Position numbers and translations under genes: made by a program. A stretch of DNA of 64,000 nucleotides from assembly GCF_022829635.1 (NCBI RefSeq), contig NZ_JAKSYO010000214.1:1-64000 (forward strand), given 5' to 3'. The stretch is from Methylobacterium sp. E-066 (GTDB lineage: Bacteria > Pseudomonadota > Alphaproteobacteria > Rhizobiales > Beijerinckiaceae). Below, piece by piece: positions 8,561 through 17,109 of the stretch (its first letter is position 1; every line of letters starts with the position of its first letter). Below the pieces are notes generated by a model. That model was given only the letters and a program-made list of their open reading frames with translations. It was not told the origin of the DNA and made no database searches.

Positions 8561-9244
8561 ATGACCTCCGGCATATCCAGCGTTACCAACACGTCATCCA
8601 CAGCGTCGAGCGCCACCGCGAGCGGCAATGCCAGCGAGATCGCCGGCAACTTCACGCAGTTCCTGACGCTGCTCACCACGCAGCTCAAGAACCAGAACCC
8701 GCTCGACCCGATGGATACCAACCAGTTCACCCAGCAGCTGGTCCAGTTCGCGGGCGTCGAGCAGCAGCTCAAGTCCAACGATCGCCTCGACAGCATCCTG
8801 ACCGCGTCGAAATCGGCGAGTTCCGCCTCGGCCACGAGCTATATCGGCAAGAGCATCACGGCCGATGGCAGCGCGTCCCAGCTGTCCAAGGGCTCGGCAT
8901 CCTGGACGCTGACACCCGCCCGGGCCGCCCCCAAGGCGGTGGTGACGATCCTCGATTCCAAGAACAACGTCGTGGCGACACAGACCACGTCGCTCACCGC
9001 CGGCAGCCAAACCTACAGCTGGAACGGCAAGACTTCGGCAGGGCTGACCGCGCCCGACGGGGCCTATTCGATCAAGGTCTCGGCCTCCGACACGACCGGC
9101 GCGAACGTGGCGGTCGACACCAGCCTCAACGGGACGGTGGACTCGGTCGACCTCAGCGGCGCGGCGCCGGTCCTGATGATCGGCTCCCAGAAAGTTCCGC
9201 TCAGCAGCGTCCAAAGCATAGGGTTGTCCACAAGTGGCACCTGA
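8561..9244 (+). CDS. flgD: Flagellar hook assembly scaffold protein FlgD
   Basis: FlgD caps the growing hook and is needed for FlgE polymerisation. The 227-residue product has the conserved N-terminal FlgD motif FTQFLTLLTTQLKNQNPLDP (about 30-49) followed by MDTNQFTQQLVQFAGVEQQL. A FlgD-type Ig/tudor-like region follows, with SYIGKSITADG, TYSWNGKTSAGLTAPDGAYS and the terminal QKVPLSSVQSIG. It lies between fliK and sciP on the same strand, as expected for the rod-hook assembly genes. Length is normal for the family. Export is by the flagellar type III system, so no cleavable signal is expected. Confidence 0.93.
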   Translation: MTSGISSVTNTSSTASSATASGNASEIAGNFTQFLTLLTTQLKNQNPLDPMDTNQFTQQLVQFAGVEQQLKSNDRLDSILTASKSASSASATSYIGKSITADGSASQLSKGSASWTLTPARAAPKAVVTILDSKNNVVATQTTSLTAGSQTYSWNGKTSAGLTAPDGAYSIKVSASDTTGANVAVDTSLNGTVDSVDLSGAAPVLMIGSQKVPLSSVQSIGLSTSGT

Positions 9245-9335
9245 CGAATCATATCCGAGTGATCCGCTTCAACATCTCTTAAGCGGAGGCAAGTACCTTC
9301 AACGCTCGACAGGTCAGTCGAGTGTAGAGCGTATC

Positions 9336-9611
9336 ATGACCGAACCCAGCCGCCCGAGAGTCAAATACGTGATCGGGCCCGACGGCTCTCCTCTGACCAT
9401 CGCGGATCTTCCGCCGCCGAGCACCCGCCGCTGGGTGATCCGGCGCAAGGCAGAGGTCGTGGCCGCCGTGCGCGGTGGCCTCCTCAGTCTCGAGGAGGCG
9501 TGCAAGCGCTACACCTTGACCACCGAGGAATTCCTGAGCTGGCAGTTCTCGATCGACCAGCACGGCCTGGCCGGGCTGCGGACGACCCGGATCCAGCACT
9601 ACCGGCACTGA
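9336..9611 (+). CDS. sciP: SciP-like CtrA inhibitor (DUF1153 family)
   Basis: A 91-residue DNA-binding protein, near-identical in pattern to Caulobacter SciP: YVIGPDGSPLTIADLPPP, RRWVIRRKAEVVAAVRGG, LLSLEEACKRYTLTTEEF and DQHGLAGLRTTRIQ are visible along the whole length. In Caulobacter SciP binds CtrA and represses CtrA-activated genes, including flagellar and chemotaxis genes, early in the cell cycle. The ATG at 9336 gives MTEPSRPRVKYVIG; the frame is open 102 bp further upstream, overlapping flgD, but without conserved sequence. A hairpin 57 bp after the stop probably ends the fliK-flgD-sciP unit. Confidence 0.9.
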   Translation: MTEPSRPRVKYVIGPDGSPLTIADLPPPSTRRWVIRRKAEVVAAVRGGLLSLEEACKRYTLTTEEFLSWQFSIDQHGLAGLRTTRIQHYRH

Positions 9612-9667
9612 GCCGATGGGAGTCGGGATCGCGCCCCGTGCGGCCCGATCCCCCAAAAAAGCCGTCC

Positions 9668-9698
9668 GAAGCCGCTTCCGCACCCCGGATGCGGCTTC
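9668..9698 (+). terminator. Hairpin after sciP
   Basis: GAAGCCGC (9668-9675) pairs with GCGGCTTC (9691-9698). Inside it, TCCG and CGGA extend the stem past a single mismatch, leaving loop CACCC. The sequence after the stem is only moderately T-rich on the plus strand; on the minus strand a T6 run (9655-9660) follows. Likely transcription terminator between sciP and fliF. Confidence 0.5.
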
Positions 9699-9828
9699 GT
9701 TCCGTTCCAGGGCCATCTTAAACGCCCGTACGGCGCCCGGCATTAACGCCCCGCTAACCATGGGCTGGGCAATTTCTGCCGGGCGGCCCGTCGGGCGCCG
9801 CCAGCGTTAGAGTGCAGCGAACCATCCC

Positions 9829-11454
9829 GTGAAGCCGGTCCTCGATCTCGTCACGAAGCTCGGACCCGCCCGGATCGCCGCCATGGCGGCGGTGACGCTG
9901 ACCCTCATCGGCTTCTTCGCCTTCATCATCCTGCGGGTCTCGCGCCCCGACATGGGCGTGCTGTTCTCCGACCTGACGATGCAGGATTCGGCCGCCGTGA
10001 TCCGCGAGCTCGACAGCCGCGGCATCCGCTACGAATCGAAGGGCGATACCGGCCAGACCATCATGGCGCCCCGGGCCGACCTCGCCCGGCTGCGGATGGA
10101 CCTCGCCGGCAAGGGCCTGCCGGTCCAGGCCGGCGTCGGCTACGAGATCTTCGACAAGGGCGACGCGTTCTCGTCCACCAACTTCGTGCAGAACGTGAAC
10201 CACCTGCGCGCCCTGGAGGGCGAGCTGTCGCGGTCGATCCGGGCGATCGGCCGGGTCCAGGCGGCCCGGGTCCACCTGGTCCTGCCCGAGCGGCGCCTGT
10301 TCGAGCGCGACCGGGAGACCCCGAGCGCCGCCATCGTGCTGAAGCTGATGGGCGAGCTCGATGCCGGGCAGGTGCGGGCGATCCGGCACCTCGCGGCCTC
10401 CGCCGTGGAGGGCCTGAAGCCCGAGCGGGTCTCGATCGTCGACGAGCGCGGCCGGCTGCTGGCCGACGGCGCCAAGGACGCCGATCCCAACGCTGCGAGC
10501 GCCTTCGAGGACCGGCAGATCGGTCTGGAGCGGCGCCTGCGCGGCCAGATCGAGGACGTGATGGCCGGCATCGTCGGCCCGGGCCGTGCCCGGGTCCAGG
10601 TGAATGCCGAGCTGGACCTCAACCGGATCGAGAGCCGCTCCGAGACCTTCGACCCGGAGAGCCGGGTCGTGCGCTCGGCCCAGACCCGGACCGAATCGGC
10701 CGTCACCGGCAATGCCGACGGCCAGGTCACGGTCGGCAACGAGCTGCCGGGCGCCAATGGCGGCGACAAGCCCCCGGCCCCGAAGGATGCGACCAACAAG
10801 AACGAGGAGACCACCAACTACGAGATCTCGAAGGTCACAAAGACCGAGATCGCCGAGGGCGGCCGGGTCAAGCGCCTGTCGGTCGCCGTGGTGGTCGACG
10901 GGATCTACGCCATCGCCCCCGACGGCAAGCAGACCTACACGCCGCGCCCGCCCGCCGAGATCGAGCGGATCACCGCCCTGGTGCGCAGCGCGGTCGGCTT
11001 CGACAAGGCCCGCGGCGATCAGATCGAGGTGGTGAACCTGCGCTTCGCCGAGGCGCCGAGCGTGCCGCAATTCACCGAGCCGACCCTGATCGAGTCGCTG
11101 CTCGCGCCGACCAAGGAGGACGTGCTGCGCATGGCCGAGCTCTCGGTGCTGGCGCTCCTGACCCTGATCGTCCTGCTCACGGTGGTGCGGCCGCTCGTGC
11201 GGCAGGTGCTGGCGCCGGTCCCGGCCCCGCCGGTCCTGGCCGCCCCCGCGACCCTCGCCGAGGCCGCCGCCGCGGCGGCCGCGGGTGCCACGGTCACGAT
11301 GATCGAGCGCGACAGCCCGACCGCCCGGCTGATGGAGTTCGCCAAGATCAACGGCCAGATCCAGGCCGACACCGTGCAGCGCGTCGTCGACATGGTCCGG
11401 GCCAGCCCGGCCGAGACCGTCGAGGTGCTGCGCGGTTGGATCCAGGAAGAGTAG
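9829..11454 (+). CDS. fliF: Flagellar MS-ring protein FliF
   Basis: FliF forms the inner-membrane MS ring on which the flagellar motor and export gate assemble. The 541-residue product has an N-terminal transmembrane segment at about 15-38, a YscJ/FliF domain (GVLFSDLTMQDSAAVIREL, YEIFDKGDAFSSTNFVQNVN, RVHLVLPERRLFERDRETPS), the FliF_C domain, a second membrane segment at about 430-455 and a cytoplasmic tail ending in VVDMVRASPAETVEVLRGWI, which is the FliG-binding end. The start is GTG at 9829; no ATG fits and the ribosome-binding site is weak. fliG starts 24 bp downstream. Confidence 0.95.
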   Translation: MKPVLDLVTKLGPARIAAMAAVTLTLIGFFAFIILRVSRPDMGVLFSDLTMQDSAAVIRELDSRGIRYESKGDTGQTIMAPRADLARLRMDLAGKGLPVQAGVGYEIFDKGDAFSSTNFVQNVNHLRALEGELSRSIRAIGRVQAARVHLVLPERRLFERDRETPSAAIVLKLMGELDAGQVRAIRHLAASAVEGLKPERVSIVDERGRLLADGAKDADPNAASAFEDRQIGLERRLRGQIEDVMAGIVGPGRARVQVNAELDLNRIESRSETFDPESRVVRSAQTRTESAVTGNADGQVTVGNELPGANGGDKPPAPKDATNKNEETTNYEISKVTKTEIAEGGRVKRLSVAVVVDGIYAIAPDGKQTYTPRPPAEIERITALVRSAVGFDKARGDQIEVVNLRFAEAPSVPQFTEPTLIESLLAPTKEDVLRMAELSVLALLTLIVLLTVVRPLVRQVLAPVPAPPVLAAPATLAEAAAAAAAGATVTMIERDSPTARLMEFAKINGQIQADTVQRVVDMVRASPAETVEVLRGWIQEE

Positions 11455-11478
11455 CGCGTCGAGGATCGGGGACGAACG

Positions 11479-12525
11479 ATGGCGGCAGGACTGGCGAATT
11501 CCCTGACGGCCGAGGGCGGCGACGCCTTCGCGGCGATGCCCGGCGCGCAGCGCGCGGCCGCGCTCCTGCTCATGCTCGGCGAGGCCGAGGGCGCGCCGAT
11601 CTGGCAGATGCTGGAGGAGGACGAGGTCAAGAAGGTCAGCCACGCGATGGTCCAGCTCGGCACGCTGGAGGTCGCCACCGTCGAGCGGCTGATCATCGAG
11701 TTCGTGACGAAGCTCAGCAACAGCGGCGGCATCTCGTCGAACTTCGAGCGCACCGAGGCGCTGCTCCTGAAGATCTTCCCCAGCGATCAGGTCTCCCTGA
11801 TCATGGCCGAGATCAAGGGCGCCTCGGGCAAGCGCGTCTGGGCCTCGATCGCCCAGGTCGATCCGGAGATCCTGGCCTCGTTCCTGCGCAACGAGTACCC
11901 GCAGACCGTGGCGGTGGTGCTGTCGCGGGTGCGGGCCGACTACGCCGCCAAGGTGCTCACCATCCTGCCCGAGGAATTCGCCATCGACGTCCTGAACCGG
12001 ATGCTCCGCATGGAGACGGTGCAGAAGGAGGCCCTGCGCCACATCGAGGAGACCCTGCGGGTCGAGTTCGTCTCGACCATCGCCCAGACCCAGCGCCGCG
12101 ACGCCCACGAGATGATGGCGGACGTGTTCAACGCCTTCGACCGCCAGACCGAGGGCCGGTTCCTGGCCGCCCTCGACCAGGCCAATCGCGGCTCGGCCAA
12201 GCGCATCCGCGAGCTGATGTTCACCTTCGAGGATCTGCTGAAGCTCGATCCGGGCAGCGTCCAGACCCTGATGCAGAGGATCGACGGCGCGACCCTGTGC
12301 CGGGCGCTCAAGGGCGCCAACGAGCCGACCCGGGCCTTCTTCATGAAGCAGATGTCGACCCGGGCCGCCAAGAACCTCACGGACGAGATGGCGTCGCTGG
12401 GTCCGGTCCGCCTCAAGGAGGTCGATGAGGCGCAAACGAAGATGACCGAGGTCGCCAAGGACCTCGCCGAGAAGGGCGAGATCATGATCGCCAAGAACAG
12501 CGCCGAGGAGGAGCTGGTCTATTGA
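11479..12525 (+). CDS. fliG: Flagellar motor switch protein FliG
   Basis: FliG is the rotor protein that transmits torque from the MotAB stator and takes part in direction switching. The 348-residue product has all three FliG domains: the N-terminal FliF-binding part (AAALLLMLGEAEGAPIWQML), the middle domain with YPQTVAVVLSRVRADYAAKVL, and the C-terminal torque domain with RIRELMFTFEDLLKLDPGS and LCRALKGANE, where charged residues contact MotA. The stop at 12523-12525 overlaps the TTG start of the next gene by 4 bp, indicating translational coupling. Confidence 0.95.
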   Translation: MAAGLANSLTAEGGDAFAAMPGAQRAAALLLMLGEAEGAPIWQMLEEDEVKKVSHAMVQLGTLEVATVERLIIEFVTKLSNSGGISSNFERTEALLLKIFPSDQVSLIMAEIKGASGKRVWASIAQVDPEILASFLRNEYPQTVAVVLSRVRADYAAKVLTILPEEFAIDVLNRMLRMETVQKEALRHIEETLRVEFVSTIAQTQRRDAHEMMADVFNAFDRQTEGRFLAALDQANRGSAKRIRELMFTFEDLLKLDPGSVQTLMQRIDGATLCRALKGANEPTRAFFMKQMSTRAAKNLTDEMASLGPVRLKEVDEAQTKMTEVAKDLAEKGEIMIAKNSAEEELVY

Positions 12526-13133
12526 ACGCCTCGTCGCCCCAGATCGCGAAGCCGTTCCTGTTCGAGACCGACTTTCGCAGCCCGCGCCCGAGCGCGGCGG
12601 CCCAGCGCGCCGCCGAGGCGGCGGCCCGCGCGGAGGTGGAGGCGCATGCGCGCGGCGTGCAGGAGGGCCTGATCCAGGCCGAGGCCCAGATCCAGGGCCG
12701 GCTTACCGCCGCGCTGAGCCACCTGGCCCAGGCCGCCGCCGCCCTCCTCGCCCGGGCCGACGCCCACGATGCCGAGCGCGAGGCGCAGGCGGTCGAGGTC
12801 GCCGTGCTGATCGCCCGGAAGGTCGCCGGCGACGCCCTCGACGCCGCTCCGCTGGCCAGCATCGGCGAGGCCGCCCGCACGGCGCTCCAGCACCTGCGCG
12901 GCGTGCCTCATCTCGTGGTCCGCGTGCATGACGGCCTCGTCGAGGACGCCGAGGCCCTGGTGAAGAAACTCGCCCGCGAGCGCGGCTACGAGGGCCGCCT
13001 CGTGGTGCTGGGCGATCCCGAGATGCAGGCGGGCGACGCCCGCATCGAATGGGCCGACGGCGGCATCGTCCGCGAGCGCGCCCGCATCGAGGCCGCCGTC
13101 GCCGACGCCCTCGGCCTGCCCCCGACCGCCTAA
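12522..13133 (+). CDS. fliH: FliH/FlbE-like flagellar export regulator
   Basis: A 203-residue protein in the position of FliH (FlbE in Caulobacter), the stator that binds and restrains the export ATPase FliI and docks to FliN. It begins KPFLFETDFRSP and is rich in Ala and Glu, with predicted coiled-coil helices at about 25-110. The C-terminal domain reads VVRVHDGLVEDAEALVKKLA and LVVLGDPEMQAGDARIEWADGG, typical of the FliH/YscL globular end. The start is TTG at 12522, overlapping the fliG stop. Position between fliG and fliN supports the call, since the primary sequence of this family is poorly conserved. Confidence 0.78.
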   Translation: MNASSPQIAKPFLFETDFRSPRPSAAAQRAAEAAARAEVEAHARGVQEGLIQAEAQIQGRLTAALSHLAQAAAALLARADAHDAEREAQAVEVAVLIARKVAGDALDAAPLASIGEAARTALQHLRGVPHLVVRVHDGLVEDAEALVKKLARERGYEGRLVVLGDPEMQAGDARIEWADGGIVRERARIEAAVADALGLPPTA

Positions 13134-13142
13134 GGAGCCCGG

Positions 13143-13475
13143 ATGTCCGACGATTTCAGCCTGCCCCAGCTCGGCGACACCGATCCCGACTACGCCGCGG
13201 GCTCGATCCGCGACACGCCCACCACCCCGAAGACGGCCGCCGACCTGGAGCAGCTGTTCGACGTGCCCGTGATGGTCTCGGCGGTGCTCGGCTCCTCGCG
13301 GATGCCGATCGGCGACCTGCTCCGGCTCGCCCCCGGCGCCGTGCTCGAACTCGACCGGAAGGTCGGCGAGGCGATCGACGTGTTCGTCAACAACCGACTC
13401 GTCGCCCGCGGCGAGGTCGTCCTCGTCGAGGACCGGCTCGGCGTGACGATGACCGAGATCGTCAAGGGCGAATGA
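13143..13475 (+). CDS. fliN: Flagellar motor switch protein FliN
   Basis: FliN forms the lower part of the C ring and binds FliH. The 110-residue product is a short FliN with a variable 35-residue head and one SpoA domain: LFDVPVMVSAVLGSSRMPIG, LLRLAPGAVLELDRKVGEAI and VFVNNRLVARGEVVLVEDRL, ending GVTMTEIVKG. It starts 9 bp after fliH with a good ribosome-binding site (AAGGAG). fliM is not in this window, so the C-ring genes are split between loci. Confidence 0.93.
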   Translation: MSDDFSLPQLGDTDPDYAAGSIRDTPTTPKTAADLEQLFDVPVMVSAVLGSSRMPIGDLLRLAPGAVLELDRKVGEAIDVFVNNRLVARGEVVLVEDRLGVTMTEIVKGE

Positions 13476-13557
13476 TTTTTTTGGGACTTTGCGCGGGAGA
13501 CCGCCGCCTTGCGAGGCGGCTTGCACCTCACGCCACGACATTTGAGAGGGACGAACC

Positions 13558-14919
13558 ATGCGGCTCCTGATGATCGGGCGGCTCAACGGCGAGCTGATCA
13601 CCGCCTCCAAGATCGCGATGCGGCGCGGCGCCTCGGTGACGCAGGCGGACGCGATCCCGCAGGGCCTCAACGTCCTGCGCGCCAAGGGCGCCGACCTGAT
13701 CATGATCGACGTGTCGCTGGAGGTGCGCGATCTCGTCGACGCGCTGGAAGCCGAGCGCATCCGCACGCCGGTCGTGGCCTGCGGGGTCTCGGCCGACGCG
13801 CAGACCGCCGTCGCGGCGATCCGGGCCGGCGCCAAGGAGTACATCCCGCTTCCGCCCGATCCCGAGCTGATCGCGGCGGTGCTGGAGGCGGTCGCCTCCG
13901 ACCGCGCCGCCTTCGTCTGGCGCGACCCGTCGATGGAGCGGGTGGTCAAGCTCGCCGAGCAGGTCGCCCCCTCCGAGGCCTCGGTGCTGATCACCGGCGA
14001 GAGCGGCACCGGCAAGGAGGTACTGGCGCGTCACGTCCACCTGAAATCCCACCGGGCCGGCAAGCCGTTCGTCTCGGTCAATTGCGCGGCGATCCCCGAG
14101 GCCCTGCTCGAATCCGAGCTGTTCGGCCACGAGAAGGGTGCGTTCACCGGCGCGGTCGCTCGGCGGATCGGCCGGTTCGAGGAGGCCAATGGCGGGACCC
14201 TGCTGCTCGACGAGATCTCCGAGATGGATGTCCGCCTGCAGTCGAAGCTGCTGCGCGCCCTCCAGGAGCGGGTGATCGACCGGGTCGGCGGCACCGCCCC
14301 GGTGCGGGTCGATATCCGGGTGCTGGCGACCTCCAACCGCAACCTGATGGAGGAAGTCCGCAAGGGCACGTTCCGGGAGGATCTGTTCTACCGGCTCAAC
14401 GTCGTCTCGCTGAAGCTGCCGGCCCTGCGCGACCGGCCGGCCGACATCCTGGAACTCGCCGCCCATTTCGCCCGGAAATACGCCGAGGTGAACGGCGTGC
14501 CGGCCCGGCCGCTCAGCGCGGAGGCGCGGGCGCTGATGCTGAAGAACCCCTGGCGCGGCAACGTTCGCGAGCTCGAGAACACCCTGCACCGGGCGGTCCT
14601 TCTGGCCTCCGGGCCCGAGATCGGCCCCGACGCGATCCTGTCCCCCGACGGCGAGTCGATCGCCACGGAAGGGCCCGCCGGCCGCGCCGTGCAAGCCGCC
14701 GAGGCCGCCACCCGCGGCCTGGTCGGTCGGACCGTGGCGCAGGTCGAGTGCGACCTGATCCTCGACACCCTCGACCATTGCCTCGGCAACCGCACCCACG
14801 CGGCCAAGATCCTCGGCATCTCGATCCGCACCCTGCGCAACAAGCTCAACGAATACGTCTCGGCCGGCCTCGACGTGGCCGAGCCCGGCGCCGTGCGGGC
14901 GAGCGCGGCTTACGGCTGA
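13558..14919 (+). CDS. flbD: Sigma-54-dependent flagellar regulator, FlbD type
   Basis: FlbD activates late and represses early flagellar operons at sigma-54 promoters. The 453-residue product has an N-terminal receiver-like domain (1-110) without a clear complete acidic pocket, as in FlbD. The AAA+ domain carries Walker A GESGTGKE at about 147-154, the sigma-54-contacting GAFTGA at about 194-199, and Walker B GGTLLLDEI at about 212-220. The R-finger region and a C-terminal Fis-type helix-turn-helix (NRTHAAKILGISIRTLRNKL) follow. It is 82 bp downstream of fliN; that gap holds a GCCGCC...GGCGGC hairpin around 13502-13519. Confidence 0.9.
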   Translation: MRLLMIGRLNGELITASKIAMRRGASVTQADAIPQGLNVLRAKGADLIMIDVSLEVRDLVDALEAERIRTPVVACGVSADAQTAVAAIRAGAKEYIPLPPDPELIAAVLEAVASDRAAFVWRDPSMERVVKLAEQVAPSEASVLITGESGTGKEVLARHVHLKSHRAGKPFVSVNCAAIPEALLESELFGHEKGAFTGAVARRIGRFEEANGGTLLLDEISEMDVRLQSKLLRALQERVIDRVGGTAPVRVDIRVLATSNRNLMEEVRKGTFREDLFYRLNVVSLKLPALRDRPADILELAAHFARKYAEVNGVPARPLSAEARALMLKNPWRGNVRELENTLHRAVLLASGPEIGPDAILSPDGESIATEGPAGRAVQAAEAATRGLVGRTVAQVECDLILDTLDHCLGNRTHAAKILGISIRTLRNKLNEYVSAGLDVAEPGAVRASAAYG

Positions 14920-14942
14920 GCTGTCTTGGACGCGAGGCCGTA

Positions 14943-16202
14943 TCACGCGCGTGGAAGCGGCCCGATCGCGCTCCGGCGCAGCTTGCACGCGCGGCGACCC
15001 ACGAGATAGGCGCCGCTTGCCGCGAGCTGGATGGCGGCGGCGGCCCAAAAGATCGCGTTGTCCGATCCGAGCTGCCGCAGCAAGCCGAACAGGGCCGGCG
15101 CGAAGGCGTAGGCGGCCTGCGAGATCGCCACGATCAGCGCGACCATCCGCGGCGCGTCGGCCTGGGTGAACTCGACCTGCGCGATGAGCGGCGGCAGCGA
15201 GGTCGCGTTTCCGATGCCGGACCCGACCAGGACGATTCCGAGGAGCAGCAGGGCAACGTCGGTGCTGCCGGACAGGATCAGCACGCCGCAGCCCAACGCC
15301 TGGACCAGCAGGCTGAGCGCGGCGACGGCGCGGCGATCCGCGCCAGCCGGCATGCACCAGCCGACGAGCATCCGCCCGGCGATGGCCGCGGCGGTCGAGA
15401 GCCCGGCCGCGAGGCCCGCCCCCTGCGTCCCAAGGGCCGGCGCGAGCACGGAGACGAACTGGGCGATCAGGCCGATCTGCGCGAACAGCGCCAGGGCCAT
15501 GCCGAGGCTCAGCGTCAGGAACGCCCGGTCGTGCGCCAGACGCGCCACGGGGCGCATGTAGGCACTCTCCATCTTCGGATTCGCGGCTGCACCGGCATCG
15601 CCATCGGGAATTTGCCCCATTCCGCCGGGGGTCCGTGGGAGCACGATCAGCGCAAGCAGCCCGAGCGTGCCGACCATGACGGCACCGACCATCAGAGCCG
15701 CCACCGGAAAGCCGACCCGGCCGATCAGCGCGACCCAGAGCGGGGAGAACAGGACCCCGCCGATGCTGGCGCCGTTATAGGCCATGCTCAAGGCGGCCGG
15801 GCGCCGCGCGACGAACCACGGGGCGATCATGGCGTTCACGGCCGCGGCACCGAGCGCCGGCCAGCCCGCGCCGGTCAGCAGCGCGGCGGCATAGAGCTGC
15901 CCGGGGGTCTGGGCACAGGCCCAGCCCAGGACGCCCAGCGCCAGCACCACGGCCCCGGCGAAGGTGACGGCGGGCAAGCCGAAGCGTCGATGCAGGGCGG
16001 GCAGGTTGGCGACGATGCCGACGCCCGCCAGAAAATGCAGGGTCACCGCCCCGGAGACCAGGGCGATCGGCCAGCCATAGGCCTGCCGGACCACCTCCAG
16101 ATAGACCGGCGGCCCGTAGAAGCCGACGCCCCAGCCGAACACCGCGACGACGAAGGCGGCGGCCACGACGCGCCAGCCATAGAAATCCGATGGGCCGTGC
16201 AT
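14943..16202 (-). CDS. MFS transporter
   Basis: A 419-residue major facilitator protein with about twelve hydrophobic segments. It begins MHGPSDFYGWRVVAAAF, a common opening in oxalate/formate-antiporter-like and monocarboxylate-type MFS carriers. The inter-domain loop lies near residue 190-215 (PRTPGGMGQIPDGDAG). The substrate cannot be read from sequence. ATG 16202 is preferred; the frame remains open upstream but with basic, non-conserved residues that overlap the regulatory region. It is divergent from an ArsR-type regulator, so it is probably that regulator's target. Confidence 0.8.
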   Translation of the reverse strand: MHGPSDFYGWRVVAAAFVVAVFGWGVGFYGPPVYLEVVRQAYGWPIALVSGAVTLHFLAGVGIVANLPALHRRFGLPAVTFAGAVVLALGVLGWACAQTPGQLYAAALLTGAGWPALGAAAVNAMIAPWFVARRPAALSMAYNGASIGGVLFSPLWVALIGRVGFPVAALMVGAVMVGTLGLLALIVLPRTPGGMGQIPDGDAGAAANPKMESAYMRPVARLAHDRAFLTLSLGMALALFAQIGLIAQFVSVLAPALGTQGAGLAAGLSTAAAIAGRMLVGWCMPAGADRRAVAALSLLVQALGCGVLILSGSTDVALLLLGIVLVGSGIGNATSLPPLIAQVEFTQADAPRMVALIVAISQAAYAFAPALFGLLRQLGSDNAIFWAAAAIQLAASGAYLVGRRACKLRRSAIGPLPRA

Positions 16203-16330
16203 GCCCGAAACTCCACGCGGTCGAAGGGACTGGACAACGGGAAGCGCCGCCCGATCCGGCGGTCCTGCGCTCGGCCTCGGAGGTCGTCGGGATCGTCGGC
16301 CCAGGGCGGACCTATGGCCGAGGAAACCGG

Positions 16331-16362
16331 ACCGATGCTTCGGTGGACGCCGAAGCATCGGT
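16331..16362. promoter_or_regulatory. Perfect 13-bp inverted repeat between MFS gene and ArsR-type regulator
   Basis: ACCGATGCTTCGG (16331-16343) and its exact reverse complement (16350-16362) are separated by 6 bp. It lies 129 bp upstream of the MFS start and 39 bp upstream of the regulator start. The size and position fit an operator for the winged-helix regulator; a hairpin in the regulator's leader is the alternative. Confidence 0.55.
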
Positions 16363-16401
16363 CGTGGAAGCGCGTTACGATCGGATGCGCGAGGTGGAGC
16401 G

Positions 16402-17097
16402 ATGGTGACGACGGTCTCGGTCGCGCAGGTCGGCGCCCTGGTGGGCGATCCGGCGCGCGTGGCCATGCTGCAAGCCCTGATGGACGGGCGCGCCCTGACG
16501 GCCTCCGAGCTGGCGCAGGCCGCCGGGATCACGCCGCAGACGGCGAGCGGCCATCTCGCGCAGCTGGCGGCGGCGTCCCTCGTGACCGTGTCGAAGCAGG
16601 GTCGGCACCGCTACCACCGCCTGGCCAGCCCGGAGGTAGCCCGGCTGCTGGAAAGCCTCATGCTCCTTGCCTCCAATGCGGCGGTGCGTCGGCCCCGCAC
16701 CGGACCGCGGGATCCGCACCTGCGCCTGGCGCGGACCTGCTACGATCACATGGCTGGCTGGCTCGGCGTCCAGCTCGCCGATGCGCTGGTGGCCCGGAAC
16801 TGGGTCGAGCTTGCCGAGGACGGGGCGCTGGTCACACCGGAGGGACTGAATCGGCTGGCTGCCCTCGGTCTCGACGCGGCGGCCGGCGGGCGGGCGAAGC
16901 TTCAGTGCCGCCCATGCCTGGATTGGAGCGAGCGCCGCCCGCATCTCGCCGGTCGACTCGGCGCGGCGCTGTGCACGCATAGCCTGCAACGGGGCTGGGT
17001 CCGCCGGCAGTCCGGCTCGCGCGCGCTCAATGTCACGCCCGCCGGCTGGCGGGCCTTCCACGAGCTGTTCGATATCAGGCCGCCCGCGGCGCCCTGA
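16402..17097 (+). CDS. ArsR-family winged-helix transcriptional regulator
   Basis: A 231-residue regulator. The N-terminal 95 residues form an ArsR-like winged helix: VGDPARVAMLQALMDGRALT, ELAQAAGITPQTASGHLAQL (recognition helix) and TVSKQGRHRYHRLASPEV (wing). The rest is a longer C-terminal domain with CYDHMAGWLGVQLADAL and a late LQCRPCLDWSERRPHL that supplies a Cys pair, known from a subset of long ArsR proteins; a metal or thiol role is possible but unproven. The ATG at 16402 follows GTGGAGCG. It is divergent from the MFS gene with a perfect palindrome between them. Confidence 0.85.
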   Translation: MVTTVSVAQVGALVGDPARVAMLQALMDGRALTASELAQAAGITPQTASGHLAQLAAASLVTVSKQGRHRYHRLASPEVARLLESLMLLASNAAVRRPRTGPRDPHLRLARTCYDHMAGWLGVQLADALVARNWVELAEDGALVTPEGLNRLAALGLDAAAGGRAKLQCRPCLDWSERRPHLAGRLGAALCTHSLQRGWVRRQSGSRALNVTPAGWRAFHELFDIRPPAAP

Positions 17098-17109
17098 GTC
17101 CGGCCCGCG

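Noticed and set aside
9754..12435. 893-residue open frame antisense to fliF and fliG
   Set aside because: Composition (His, Arg, Gly, Asp) is that of a GC-driven shadow frame and the sense genes are certain.
14943..14980. Possible coupling of flbD with the next gene
   Set aside because: The next gene is on the opposite strand and convergent.
13509..16982. 1157-residue plus-strand open frame spanning flbD, the MFS gene and the regulator
   Set aside because: Crosses three well-supported genes in other frames, no domain and no start signal.
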